A stretch of DNA of 64,000 nucleotides from Hyperoodon ampullatus. Lineage: Eukaryota > Chordata > Mammalia > Artiodactyla > Ziphiidae. Both the position numbers and the translations under genes were made by a program. Positions 11,731 through 23,744 of this stretch are shown here, piece by piece. The notes beneath the pieces were generated by a model. The model saw only the letters and a program-made list of their open reading frames with translations. It ran no database searches and was not told where the DNA came from. Position 1 is the stretch's first letter, and each line of letters begins with the position of its first letter. The stretch covers positions 95,469,777 through 95,533,776 of the forward strand of contig OX457062.1 in assembly GCA_949752795.1 (NCBI GenBank), in the 5' to 3' direction.

Positions 11731-12118
11731 GGCCCGGCAGGATGGCTCCTGCAAAGAAGGGTGACAAGAAGAAGGGCCGGTCCGCCATCAACAAGGTGGT
11801 AACCAGAGAATACACTATCAACATTCACAAGCACGTCCACGGAGTGGGTTTCAAGAAGGACGCCCCTCCGGCACTCAAAGAAATCTGGAAGGACATGGGA
11901 ACTCCAGATGTACGCACTGACGTCAGGCTCAAAGCTGTCTGGACCAAAGGAATAAGGAATGTCCCATACCTTATCCGTGTGCCGTTGTCGAGAAAATGTA
12001 ATGAAGATTCAAACAAGCTCTATACATCGGTACCTATGTACCTGTCACCACTTTCAAAAATCTACAGTTAATGTGGATGAGAACTAACTGCTGATTGTCC
12101 AATAAAGTTATAGAACGG
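11731..12118 (+). pseudogene. RPL31: Processed pseudogene of ribosomal protein L31
   Basis: RPL31 is a large-subunit ribosomal protein of about 125 residues. The reading frame opens at 11,742 with an N-terminus that matches RPL31 closely ([17 protein letters not shown] and following), and no intron is present, as expected of a reverse-transcribed mRNA. Compared with the family, about four residues are missing around the KEI-x-K/MGTPDVR junction. A one-base deletion near 12,030 then shifts the frame, so the open frame ends at 12,071 instead of the inherited stop at 12,085-12,087. A polyadenylation signal aataaa lies at 12,101-12,106. Several basic residues are also substituted. The copy is dead and unlikely to be translated into working protein. 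Confidence 0.93.
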
Positions 12119-13661
12119 TAAAAACATTAGTTTCATTTATTGAAACTAATGTCTCTCTTGGAATTAGGTTGGGCTGGGGACATTTGCAGATTCTAATGTT
12201 GTAGGGCGAATAAAGTTTCTTAGTGTCTGAAGTGAACCTCTGAGGCTCCAAATTCCCCTCAATACATCACCTCCAACTTTCCCAACCCTGCTCAATCCCA
12301 CCTACCAAGGAGTAAACTTTTCTCTACGTAAAGTCTGTAAGATGGCTGTATCTGCAATAGCTGATTGTCTCACAAGCTGTCTCTTCAGGCACCACCTTTC
12401 TTCACCTCCAGACCCAAGATGAGACCCTAAGGTAACCCATTCAGAGAGGAGCGGCCCTATATACATCAAAGAGTTACAAGATCTTGCTAATCTATATTAG
12501 CAAGAACCTAGGGGGATACACATGGGAGTGAATTACCAACATGTAGGACTAGAAGGGATGGAATAGAAGGCTTGATGGAGTCAAACTCCGCCACATGGGT
12601 GCGGTCACCTAATATTTTGGCTGAAACAAACTTGAGTAGTACTTATCGTTTGTTAGATTGCCTAATTAAAGCCTGGACTTATTGGTGACCTACAGCAGGG
12701 GTTCTTAAGAACTTTGAAGTGTGGTCCCTGGACTAACAGTATCAGCAACACCCTGGAAGTTCTTAGAACTGCAGATTCTCAAACCCCAACCCAGACCTCC
12801 TGAATCAGAAACTATGGGGGCAAGGGCGCAGCAATCTGTGTTTTATAAGCCCTTCAGTTGATCGTGAGAACCACCTGCCTACAATTAATGAGGTCGAAAT
12901 GCCAGGTCTTCCCCGGGCATAAGGTCATCAGTAAAGGAATCCTAAGGATCCAGGAAATGAATGAATTAGAATGGATCTGTTAGATGCAACCTGCTCAGCC
13001 TTCCCTACCTGTACCACCTGTGAAGGCTAAAAGACGCACCCTTCACAAAGCTATTAAGAAATGAATCGGTAAAAAAAAAAAAAAAAAAAAAAGAAATGAA
13101 TTGGTGAGATGAGATGAGCATCCTTGAACTCCATCACAGCTGCTGGAGAAGACAGTGGGGGTGTTGGAATTGGGTTCCCTAAATTCAGTGGAAATAATGG
13201 AGACTGAGTGGCAAAGACAGGTGTTTACCCTTCAGAGACAGGTAAGTGCAGTTACCACAGTGAGCCACAGAGCCTAAAAAGTCATCCCGTGTTTTCAACC
13301 ATGTGGATCTGTGGCCACAGCTAGATGATCACAGGGTCTCTACTAAGATACTGCAACCTTTTAAAGTGCTGCCTACATAGACCTATGGCCTCAGGGATTT
13401 CCTCATGACCCGTAATGGAGGACTGTGCCTGTGTCGTAAAGGTCAATTCCAATAGGCCTGGAATCAGCCTGAGGTGTTTAGTGTCCTTTGCATGGCACTG
13501 ATCCTTGGTCAAACCATGGAACAATGACTGCAGACAAAAATATTTTGCCTGCCATTCCAGTAAACAATGAACATTGCCCACCCACAAGCCATCAGCCACT
13601 GTAGTTGCCCTGACCATGGGCCCTGGAGGGAATTCAGGGTGGAGAAAGATAGGATACTGGC
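12119..13661. other. Intergenic sequence with one old DNA element
   Basis: No gene is recognised. A MER5-like element is listed separately, and a 22-bp A tract lies near 13,071-13,092. The remainder up to the retroviral remnant shows no structure I can name. Confidence 0.45.
12693..12878. mobile_element. MER5-like hAT DNA transposon remnant
   Basis: The ends caggggttcttaagaacttt and cgtgagaaccacctg form the degraded terminal repeats typical of this family. The interior retains gacctcctgaatcagaaact and aatctgtgttttataagccc. It is non-coding and old. Confidence 0.7.
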
Positions 13662-14052
13662 CTGCTGGGCTGCACCCCACAGGCCTGCAAGCCTTGTAGT
13701 TGCCCAGCCTCGAGACCAAAGACAGAACCTGGAGACAATGACAGAGACATCAATGGTTGATGGGATGGGGGCTCTTACACGTCTGAAGCAAAAGGTCCTG
13801 GAGCAACACTCCACTGCGTAGTACGGCAGGCAGAGGATGGAAAGGAGGCTACTGTTTATAAGGGGAATGGACGTAATGTTGGCTCGTCAGTTACCAGGGA
13901 AACCAGCACCTGGGGCAGGGGGCAAGCATGTAGATAGTTACTGATTAAGCCCTATGATTAAGAGGATTGGATAGTCACGTGAGTGAAGCAGGGCCTGGTT
14001 GAGCAGGGGATGTACAGAGAGCAAGAGAACAGCCATCCTGAATGGCCTGACA
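13662..14052. repeat. Direct repeat copy 1 flanking an ERV remnant (probable LTR)
   Basis: This segment is repeated in the same orientation at 15,612-16,101. Shared landmarks include gcaagccttgtagt, gacagagacatcaatggtt, gttggctcgtcagttaccag and gatgtacagagagcaagag. Together the copies bracket retroviral pol sequence, so they are best read as two LTRs of one decayed provirus. The short tract ggcaggcag in this copy corresponds to the long GGCA repeat in copy 2. Confidence 0.65.
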
Positions 14053-14229
14053 TGGCCTGTAGGGGTACACTCCACCCCTACACACCCTGGCTGACCCTTT
14101 CGGTCTTGGTTCCCCCTCTCCGATATTCCTGGGGTCAGGTATGTAGGGGGCACTGCAACCAGATACCACAAAGGCAGTACAGACACCAGCAGCTAAAGGG
14201 TGCAAAGAGGAAGCCAGGCACTTATTGGG

Positions 14230-15400
14230 TTAGTTTTTCATGGAAGTCCAAAAGCAGATGACAATGGCATCTTGCTGTAGACCCAGCAACCGGACGCATT
14301 TCTCAGCAAAGCCACTGTCACCCAGTCCATGAACAGATTCCCCCTGCTCAGACGAGGGACAAAATGTAAGATGTTTAACAGGCACAATACAGGGATGATC
14401 ATGACCATTAAGCAAAATCCAAGTAGTAACAGCACGCTGAGATAACACCATCCCTGCCTGTGGTTTTCGTCCTGGCCTGCAGTACCACACCGCCTGTCCA
14501 CCCTCAGTCCCCACGGCCAGTGCCAAGTGGAGAGGTGCTATAACAACAGACCCCAGGGTTACTGTAATGGTGCCTTTCTCCCGTAGGGGGCCCGGGTTAA
14601 TTACCTTTGTAGCCTTAGGTGGGGCCAGGAAGAAGATAGGTAGGTATAAGTCCCTTTCTAATCCTAGTCCCCACAGGGTAGCAAGTCCAAACTACTGGGG
14701 ACTTACCTGCCAGTTCCAGGGCCATTTTATAATGTATTCTCCTGGGGGTAGATCCTGTAGCAAGGACAAAAGGGAGTTATTGTCCTGATCCATGTTTGAC
14801 AACAGCCCTTCGGTGGTCAGCAGCTGAACCTGGGTTGTGCTGACTAGTTGTCTCCAGGTTAACATAGAGTAAGCACTGGGATGTCCAGGTGTAGTCTGTA
14901 GGGCTTGAGTTAGCCTCTGGTCCACATGTTGAAAGTTTCCATCTCAGTTGTTGGCTAAGTAGTCCATTCGTCCTTTCAATTAGCCCGGCAGCAGTGGGGT
15001 TGTAGGGCAGGTGGAAAAGCCTGTGCTCCGCAACGGGAGAGGCCACAACAGTGAGAGGCCCGCGTACCGCGAAAAAAGAAAAAAAGATCTTCTACCTGTT
15101 GTGCTGCATTGTAGACGGCAACAGCTGTTGTTCCATCACACTGTATCATTGCTCCGCCCTCTTCCATAGCTGGGACCAGAAGCCCAAGGGTACTCTTATT
15201 ATTTTGCCATTGCAACAGGCCCCAGCCAAACCCTTCTGGGTAACTGGCCATGTCCAACTTACAAACCCGTACCTGAGCTAATATCACTAAAGCCTGTGTC
15301 TGTAATTGTTTAGGAGTGGTGGGTTGGGAGTATGCTTGTATTTTGTAGATAATCCAGGTCCTTGCCAGCCATCCACATGCAGTCAGATGAATCACCAGTA
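14230..15400 (-). pseudogene. Endogenous retrovirus pol remnant
   Basis: On the minus strand a decayed RT/RNase H-like stretch (15,395-15,085) is followed by an integrase-like stretch (15,014-14,690) with a typical retroviral integrase core block. An integrase C-terminal-like stretch follows (14,526-14,230). The order RT then integrase is correct for a minus-strand provirus. The frames are broken by stops, frameshifts and a SINE fragment, and gag and most of env are not recognisable. The class is uncertain (ERV-L-like is possible). It is not a functional virus. Confidence 0.65.
15015..15084 (+). mobile_element. 3' fragment of a CHR-type SINE inside ERV pol
   Basis: Only the last part of the SINE is present (from agcctgtgctccgc to the A-rich tail with gaaaaaagaaaaaaag). 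It splits the minus-strand pol remnant between its RNase H and integrase parts. This looks like a 5'-truncated insertion. Confidence 0.8.
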
Positions 15401-15611
15401 TGGGGCTGTTACTTTAAAACTAGACTCTGAGCTTAACAGGATATCATCAATATAATGGAAGAGAAAGACACCTCCCATGGTAGCCAGCTGCCACAGGGCA
15501 CCATGTACTAGTGGATGGGATTGGTCCCGCAACTTTCCGTTCCCCATCCCTATTTCCTGACATCTCAGTGCTCAAGGGAGTTTCCTCGGCCTCCAGGCTG
15601 ACTTGCAAATT

Positions 15612-15770
15612 GTTGGGCTCCACACTGCAGGCTTGCAAGCCTTGTAGTCGCCCAGCTTGGAGACCGAAGAAAGAACCCAGAGACAGTGACAGAGACATCA
15701 ATGGTTTATTGGATAGGGGATCTTACACGTTTGAAGCAGAAGTCCTGGAGTGACACCCTACTGTGTACGG

Positions 15771-15858
<88 letters not shown>

Positions 15859-16101
15859 CCATAGCTGTAATCCTCAACACTCGGGGGAGAAGGAGGCTAC
15901 CATTTATAAGGGGAATTGATGTAATGTTGGCTCGTCAGTTACCAGGGAAACCAGCACCTGGGGCAGGGGGCAAGCATGTAGATACTTACTGATTAAGCCC
16001 TATAATTAATAGTATTGGATAGTCATGTGAGTGAAGCAGGGACTGTTCGAGCAGGAGATGTACAGAGAGCAAGAGAAAAGCCATACCTGAATGGCCTGAC
16101 C
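15612..16101. repeat. Direct repeat copy 2 flanking the ERV remnant (probable LTR)
   Basis: Second copy of the repeat at 13,662-14,052, same orientation. It is longer than copy 1 mainly because of the (GGCA)n expansion at 15,769-15,859. The two copies differ by many substitutions, suggesting an old insertion if both are LTRs of one provirus. Confidence 0.65.
15769..15859 (+). repeat. (GGCA)n microsatellite, about 23 units
   Basis: An essentially perfect run of 91 bp of the tetranucleotide GGCA. The matching position in the other flanking repeat (about 13,825) has only two units, so the expansion happened after the two repeats formed. It is expected to be highly polymorphic. Confidence 0.97.
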
Positions 16102-16410
16102 ACACGTGACCTTAGATAGTTAAGATGCATAAATAAGGAATAATTTCCACGAGCCCAGACTCTTGCATCTTCCCATATAGAGAAAAGCACTAAAATCATT
16201 AACCTGAGATGGCTGTTTTCTGTGATTAACAGTAATATTTTTATGTTCAACTACATGCTGTTGTTGTCTTTTCAGCAAAAACGCCTATATCTCCCTCATC
16301 TCTTCGGAGCAGTTCCTCCAAGCTTTCTGAAAGGCTATAGCCTTCAATAAGGTCCCCGAATAAAACATATCTTGCAACTTTTAGGTTGTGCATTTTTCTT
16401 CCTTGACATG
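16102..16410 (+). mobile_element. Possible LTR-like segment with polyadenylation signal
   Basis: The sequence ends with an LTR-like tail: tcttcggagcagttcctcc, then a gaataaaacatatcttgcaac signal and aggttgtgcatttttcttcc. This resembles the U3/R end of class I LTRs in plus orientation, opposite to the pol remnant. It may belong to a different element. Confidence 0.4.
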
Positions 16411-19399
16411 ATTACTTGTGTTGCTTTATGACCATGGTTCTGATGAGTTTCAGGGAGGTTTGCGCTGACTGCTAGCCTTGTTTATTGATTACAGTGAGAT
16501 TCATGATTTGCACCTGGTCTCAATGAGCACCCTGGAAGAGTCTGCCTTGATGAGATGGTGGAATCATCTGCTGAGAGACAGCATCCTCCAAGATTAGGAT
16601 GCCATCCTGCAAGATACAGTATATGCCTTAAAGTTGTAGCCAATATATGGGGCCATTTCCCTGTAGGCAAGATGAGTGGGTCCAAGAACCAAGGGTGGAG
16701 GTGAGAATGGCCCCTTCCACTATTCTTTTTTTTGGCCTCACCGTGTGGCATGCGGGATCTTAGTTCCCCTACCAGGGGTCGAACCTGTGCCCCCTGCATT
16801 GGGAGCATGGAGTCTTAACCACTGGACCACCAGGGAATTCTCCCCCCTTTTTTTCCCTTTCACTATTATTCCTAATAACCCACTAGAAAAATGTTTGCTT
16901 CCTGTCTCCCCACAACCTTGCGATTGGTGAGCCTGGTACCCAGAGAAGAAAAGCCATTACCAGGGAACACAGTCATGATTCTGATGAATCAGAGACTGAA
17001 ACCACCACATCTCATCTGGGGCTCCATATGCCACTGAACCAACAGGCAAAGAAAGGGGTCACAGTACTGGGTGGAGTGATTGATCCTGGCTACTGGGGTG
17101 AAATGGAGTGGCTGCTACTGAATCGGGGCAGGGAGGACAGTGTCTGGAATGAGGGGCACCACTGAAGCACCCCTTCATCCAATAGTCCTAGTCAATGGAA
17201 AACTGTGGCAACCCCCAAAATAAGGTAGCCAGGGACTCAGAATCTGCAAGAATGAAGATTTCGGTCATCACTTCAGGTAAAGAACCCCGTCCAGAAAGGT
17301 GCCAGCAGAGGTTAAGGAAAACAGAGAATGGAAGGTGTAAGAAGGCAGCTAAGATTACCTTGGCCTTGGGGTCAGCTATAGAGATGGGGATGTAGCAGGA
17401 CATTTGATGAACCTCAATTGTTTCTTTTTCTTACCTTATCTGAAGAACACCAGTGATTTCAGCTAGAGCATGACTAGCTGGCATCATCCCATGATGATAC
17501 AGTAGCTGGTGGGACTTTATGAGTCCCTTGTGTTGGAGAGACAAGCCTTTCCCATGAACAAAGGTCTAGAGTGGATGCTAAGGGCCAAAAGGGTGGACTG
17601 TGACATTTACTTTTTGTTTGGTCATCCAGAACCCCCTACCCACCCCCTGACATTGCCTCTGGCCCAGGAGGCTGATCTGTGTGGTCCACATCCTGTGTCT
17701 TGAGTGTCCTGGTGGAGCCCCACAGGAGATCAGAGAGAGAGAGAGAGAGGAGCTGAGGTCAGGTTATTTATTTCCTGTGAGCTGGCTGTGTTCCTCAACC
17801 AATGACCACGTCTTCTCTCCCCGTGGCCTTGAGGCACAACTCTCTCCCTGTGGATGCCAGCAGCTATTCCCCCCAACCTCCCTTCCAGCCTCATGATGGC
17901 AATTCTTGGCTTCTGCTAAACTTGGGTTACTGCCCTATCCTTGTGGTTCCTCAACACCCATGTCTTTTTTTGTAAATAAACCCCCCTCAAATTATCCTAT
18001 TTTGAATGTGCCATCTGTTTCCTGTTGGGAGACTGACTGGTGCAGTGGGTTTTATGCCAAAATTTCTCTGCTAACAGTTTCATGGTTGAACTTCAACTTG
18101 TGGTGTCCTGGCATCTTTTCCCATTAAACAGGAGCTGCTCTGAGCCCCCTAGGAATGTCTGCACCATGGCAGGCAAAAGGGTGAAATAAGGCAATGAACA
18201 GTGATTGGTACAGGCTCAATAAATGCTAGAAGAATCCCTCTCCCCTCCCACTGCCCCATCACCCTTCCCATCACACCAGACTCCGCACTGCAAACAAGGC
18301 TAGTGGGGTTTGAAAAACTTTTGTGTTCCTGCCATCCATATTAGTGATTTGAGTAGAGAAGGGTTAAACTAGAGAAATTTTGCCCCAAATGACTATTTTA
18401 TTGAAGTCCTGCTCAATTTTTAAATTTTAATACACCTACAAAAGGCAAGAAAGAAACATATCTCATTTAAGATGTTTGGAAATAAACAAAACTGGACTCT
18501 AGGCAGGGCAAACCTAGTCGTGGTCAGCAGTGGTGGATTTCCTGCCAAGTCAATGACATGTTACCCCAGGGCCCCTCAACAGCTCTGTACCTAGCTTTGT
18601 ATTCATAATTTGATTCTTTTTCTTAAAGAAGGACTCCAAATTGTTTAAGCTTCAGGCCCCACAAAATCTGGGGACCCAGCCTGCTGGGAAGTTATTACAT
18701 TTGGGCTCCTCTCTGGGACAGGTGGAATGCTCTTTGGGGCACCTTACAGGTCAGCTCACACCACTGGAAGTCACATGCATTCTGGATGAATACAGACAAA
18801 CCAGGGGCCTCGGGCAGATGTGAACTCTGCTGGGGACAGTGGCGCAGCTGCAGCTCTTGCCACCAAGAGCTCTCAGTCTCAGCTTCGACCACAATCAAGA
18901 CACATGAATGTGTGAGACCGTAGACACAAACCCTTCCCCAGCTTCTACGGGGTAGGTCGTGCAACCACAAGCACACACTTTCCAGAGCGTGGGCATTATT
19001 TGACTTTCAAGTGAGAACGAGTACCTCACCAAGGCCATTACCACCACTAACCACTGCTGCTTCACTTTACAGCATGGGAATTATCCTCTGCTCTACAGAA
19101 GGTTGAGTTCATTTGTATCAAAAGCCTAAACTTTTGTGAATTCTTTGACCCTCCGATTCCATGTCGAGGAATTTATTCTGAGGAAATAATACTACTGTTT
19201 ATAATGATATCAGTACAAAGGCGTTCTCTCTAGCATTGTTTGTTATAAAAAAAAATGAATTTAAATGTTTATGCTTATTAAGTGTCTGGTGATACAGCAT
19301 TGGTTGAATAAGTTATGGTACATCCATATAATAGAATGTGGCGAGGCTGTTAACATTACTTGGAAGTAGAATACATAATGACATGGAAAGATAAACACA
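16411..19399. other. Intergenic sequence, no gene recognised
   Basis: It contains one minus-strand CHR-1 SINE (16,726-16,840) and a short GA repeat near 17,731-17,750. The longest frames show no family resemblance. A gtaaataaaccccc-type segment near 17,975 could be the end of an old LTR, but I cannot place it. Confidence 0.4.
16726..16840 (-). mobile_element. CHR-1-type SINE, short copy
   Basis: Reverse complement of the ggaattccctggtggtccagtgg class, including the inverted tRNA-like box gatcttagttcccctaccag. It is diverged and lacks a long tail. Confidence 0.8.
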
Positions 19400-20003
19400 T
19401 TGTGGTGGACAGACCCTAGGGTGGGCCTCATGATTCCTACCCCCTGATGTTCACACCCTGTGTAATCCGCTCCACTTGAGTAGGTCCTGTGACTTGCTTG
19501 TAGCCAATAGAATGTGACAAAGGTGAAGGGATTTTGCAGATGTAACTAAGGTCCCAAATCAGTTGATTTTGAAGTAGTCCAAAGGGAAGTTATCGTGGAT
19601 GGATGGGCCTGACCAAACCAGTTGAAAGCCTTTGAAAGAGGGTCTAGGTCATCTCAGGGTTGGAGACTTTCTCTCTAGTGCTGGTTTTGAAGCTTCCATG
19701 TTGTGAAAGGGCCATGTGGCAAGGACTACCAGGACTCTCGAGGAGCTGAGTGCCGCCCGGCTGACTACCAGCAAAAAATGGGGACCCTACAACCATAAGC
19801 CAACAACCTGAGGGAGCTTAGAAGGGAATGTTTCTCCAGTTGAGCCTCTGATGGGACCACAGCCCCAGCCAACACCTGAAACAGAGAACCCGGGTAAGCT
19901 GTGTCTAAACTTATGACTTACAGAAACTATGAGATAATGTGTGTTGTTTTAAGCCACGAACTTTGTGGTGCTTTATTACACAGCAGTAGAAAACTAACAT
20001 ACG
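19400..20003 (+). mobile_element. MaLR-like (MLT1-type) solo LTR
   Basis: It begins tgtggtggacagaccc and ends with the typical gccacgaactttgtggtg, ttattacacagcagtagaaa and actaacatacgtcac region. The interior has the cagatgtaactaaggtccc and agagggtctagg blocks of MaLR LTRs. No internal region accompanies it. Confidence 0.7.
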
Positions 20004-20323
20004 TCACGTGTTGTTACATGAAAAAAAAAGCAGATTATAAAATAACGAGATCTTGATATCTGCTTAGAAAAAAGCCTGAAAGAACAAATAACAAAACATT
20101 GCCTCAAGATAGAAGTATTATTATAGCATATTTTCATTTTGTTTATTTAAATGTGTCTAAATTTCCTACAATGAACATGTAAGGAGTTATTTTTAAAGAG
20201 AAGAAGAATATCAGTAAATGAAATTAATATTTTTCATTACTTTTTAAAAATGGAATGATAGACAATGGAGTAAAAAAAAAATCTAGACTTCTGTTTCTGA
20301 AAATATCAAAAACACTCCCACAG

Positions 20324-20540
20324 GGCTTCCCTGGTGGTGCAGTGGTTGAGAGTCCGCCTGCCGATGCAGGGGACACGGGTTCGTGCCCCGGTCCGGGAAG
20401 ATCCCACATGCCGCGGAGCAGCTAGGCCCGTGAGCCATGGCTGCTGAGCCTGCGCGTCTGGAGCCTGTGCTCTGCAACGGGAGAGGCCACAACAGTGAGA
20501 GGCTCGCGTACTGCAAAAAAACAAAAACAAACAAACAAAA
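20324..20540 (+). mobile_element. CHR-type SINE with CAAA-rich tail
   Basis: Full-length copy. The duplication aaacact(c/t)ccaca lies before it (20,309-20,323) and after it (about 20,546-20,562). Confidence 0.9.
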
Positions 20541-20639
20541 AAAACAAAACACTTCCACAACAATTGCCTAAAGCTTTGGATAAAATGTAACAAGGATTCT
20601 TTTTTGTTCCCACTGAGATAACTGACCTATAGCATTATA

Positions 20640-20866
20640 TTAATTTCAGGTATACAACATAATGAATCAATATATGTATATATTGGGAAATGATCATCAC
20701 AATAAGTCTAGTTAATGCTCATCACCACTCATAGTTACAATTTTTTTTCTTGTGATGAGAACTTTTAAGATCTACACTCTTAGCAACTTTCAGATATACA
20801 GTATTATTAACTACAGTCACTGTGCTATACATTACATCCCCATGACTTATTTATAACTGGAAGTTC
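20640..20866. mobile_element. Old L1 fragment
   Basis: Segments such as caggtatacaacataatgaa, gatcatcacaataagtctag and tacagtattattaactacag are typical L1 non-coding sequence. No frame is open. Confidence 0.6.
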
Positions 20867-20870
20867 GTAC

Positions 20871-21086
20871 TTTTTTTTTTTTTTTTTTTTTTTGCGGTAC
20901 GCAGGCCTCTCACTGTTGTGGCCTCTCCTGTTGCGGAGCACAGGCTCCGGACGTGCAGGCTCAGCGTCCACGGCTCACGGGCCCAGCCGCTCCGCAGCAT
21001 GTGGGATCTTCCCGGACCGGGGCACGAACCCGCGTCCCCTGCATCGGCAGGCAGACTCTCGACCACTGCGCCACCAGGGAAGCCCC
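20871..21086 (-). mobile_element. CHR-type SINE
   Basis: A T tract precedes the reversed SINE, which ends in the inverted ccaccagggaagccccc box. The duplication agttcgtactt is found at 20,862-20,872 and 21,088-21,098. Confidence 0.9.
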
Positions 21087-21180
21087 CAGTTCGTACTTTC
21101 TTATCCCTTTCACTCATTCTGCCCATTGCCCCTCATCAGATCCCACAGGTTAAGGGCTCAGTCCCACAAGACTGCCCCCA

Positions 21181-21181
<1 letters not shown>

Positions 21182-21219
<38 letters not shown>

Positions 21220-21228
21220 CACACACAC
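21182..21228 (+). repeat. (CA)n microsatellite
   Basis: A run of about 23 CA units with one cg interruption. Confidence 0.95.
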
Positions 21229-22221
21229 TTCAGAGGCAAGTGCTTCCAACCAACTGGCTATAGATATGAGGTTCCAGTGACCACCCCCCTTGGGTTTAAT
21301 TAATTTGCTAAAGAACCTCTCAGTGTGTTCACCAACTGGAAGCTCTCCAAGCCCCCTACTACTGGGATTTTATGGAGGAATACTCATGTAGGAATAATCA
21401 ACTATTAACTTCATTTCCAGCCCCTGTCTCCTTTCTGGAGGATGATGGTGGGGCTGAAAATTCCAAGCTTCTAATCATTGATTGGTCTTTCTGATGACCA
21501 ACCCCCATCCAGGAGTCTCCAGGAACCCATTCAGAGGCATTTCAATAGAACAAAAGATGCTTCTAGTGCTTTTATCACTTAGGAAATTACAAAGGTTTTA
21601 GGAGCCATGTGCCAAAAACTGGGGGCAGAGATCAATATATAAATTTTCCATGATCTCACAGTGAGGTTTTTGTTTTTGTTTTTAGATTCCACATATAAAT
21701 GCAAAGATCCTTTTAAATATATACCCGATCTCATGAGAAAGGAGGATTCACCAAGGGACAGAAACAAAATTATCATGCAGGGTAGTAATCAATACTACCC
21801 AAGGGCTGTGAAGTGGAAAGGTGGAGGTGAGTCCTCACCTAGATCCAGAATCCTCAGAGAGTTACAGCCTCAGTGAAAAGGTGATCTAGGGAAGCATATT
21901 TTCCCTAGCCCAGGAAAATTGCAAAGAAGTATGTCTTAGCTCGGGCTCTGGGTAGAAAATGAAATTCTCCCTTTTAGAATTTCTAAACACAGTTCTGTGC
22001 TTCATGTTTGGGACTTGAATTTATACTACCATCATGGTTATTTAAATGGGATCCAGCAGCAAGGGAATAACATAAAAAAAACTTTTCATAGTGTGTGATA
22101 CTGTTGGGGTCCTCGAAAGAAGCAATCACAAAATAACTTTGGAATATCATGCTCTCAACCCAGATCACATGGGATTCCAAAGGATAAAGCCCTACTGAAC
22201 ATAAGCTTGCAATCCAAAGTT

Positions 22222-22374
22222 ACAAAAAAATAAAGAAAGAAAAGGAGAAAGGGAGGGAGGAAAGAAAGAAAGAAAGAAAGAAAGGAAGGAAGGAAGGAAG
22301 AAAAGAAGGAGGGAGGGAGGAAAAGAGAGAAAGAGAAAGAAAGAAAGGAAGGAAGAAAGAAAGAAAGGAAGGAA

Positions 22375-22406
<32 letters not shown>

Positions 22407-22440
22407 AGGAGGGAGGAAGGAAGGAAGGAAGGAGGAAATA
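22222..22440 (+). repeat. Purine-only (GAAA/GGAA)n microsatellite tract
   Basis: About 220 bp made almost wholly of A and G in GAAA, GGAA and GGGA units. The overlapping minus-strand frames rich in Phe, Leu and Ser are artefacts of this repeat. Such tracts can form triplex DNA and are often polymorphic. Confidence 0.95.
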
Positions 22441-23742
22441 AGCCATCATTATGTGCAAGAGTTAGCAAACTTAACCTCAAAATTAGACTCCCAAGAACTT
22501 CAGATGTTATATGAAGACTCTAAAGATATTGTAGAATAGATATGATTAAAATGCCTGGATGCATGTAAGGCACTGAAAGCATAAGAAAAGAACAAAATAC
22601 TATGAATAGACATGTGTGAAAAAGAACCAAATAGAACTTCTAAAAATGAAAAAATGGTAACTGAAATGTATAGTTCAAAAAAAAAAGCTAAACAGCAGAT
22701 TCAACACAAATGAAGAGAAAAATAGTGAACTGGAACACTGATCTAAGAAAATTACCCAGAGAAAGAAGAAATAGAAATTACGAAAAACAGGTTAAGTGAC
22801 ACAAAGAATAAGATGAGAAGATCCACCATTTGTCTAACAGGAATTTCAGAAGAGAGGATGGCTGAGGCACTATTGAGAGATAATGGTTGAGAATTTTTCA
22901 AAAGTAATGAAAGATATGCCTCTTCAGGTTCAATAAGCACAGTAACACTTCTAAATTATGTTACTTTGTGTTTTATCCATCTTTGTAAATGGTCTTAAAT
23001 CTTTTTTGGAACAAGATCAAATAGAAACAAAAAATTAAATGAATTAATTTTAAAATAAACTAAATGTAGGTATGAATGTAAAGTTTCACAGACATCTATG
23101 TCAGGCTGGGCTGGGACACATATCAGTTAGTACCATTTCATTTCAGTTGTAAATGACATAAAAATCCATTTAAAACTGTCTTAAGAAACAAGGAGCAATC
23201 ATTGCTAAATCATTACTGAAAATATAATGAGCAGGGTTGCTTTTAGGTGGGGCATGATGCAGCTTTCAACCATGCATTCAGGATCTGCCTTTCCCGAAGC
23301 TCATCTCTGCTCTTCTGCATGCTAGCTTCATTCTCACACTCTGTCCCTCACTTAAATGGGGGACATAGCCTCCCTGTGAGGATAGAGTCTCTCTTTTTTG
23401 TTCACTGTTTAGTCCCCAACACTTAGAATAGTATTTAGCACATAATAGGCACTCAAAAAATATTTGTAGGAGTAAAAAGGAGGAGAAGGCAGAAGTAGTA
23501 TCAGCACAATTTCTGAGCAGGAAAAAGAAAAAGGAACCTTTACCAGATATGTTTTAGAGAAACTGCAGAACAGTAGAGACAGATTATCTTAAAAGCCACC
23601 TGACAGATTACCTACAAAGGAAAACAATTCGTAGCTGACTTTTCAACAGCAGCTACAGAAGAAGTCAGAGGCATTCTACATTCAAAGTGCTGACAAAAAC
23701 TAACTCAGCCTAGAGTTCAAACTCCCCTAAAATACCACTCAG
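22441..23742. other. AT-rich sequence with probable old HAL1/L1 fragments
   Basis: Stretches near 22,620-22,940 and 23,470-23,740 have the A-rich, Lys/Glu/Asn-coding texture of decayed HAL1/L1 ORF1. No gene is recognised. Confidence 0.4.
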
Positions 23743-23744
23743 GA

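Noticed and set aside
15686..15992. Frames with repeated RQAG residues
   Set aside because: They are translations of the (GGCA)n tract.
22192..22480. Long minus-strand frames rich in Phe, Leu and Ser
   Set aside because: They are translations of a GAAA/GGAA microsatellite and have no coding signal.
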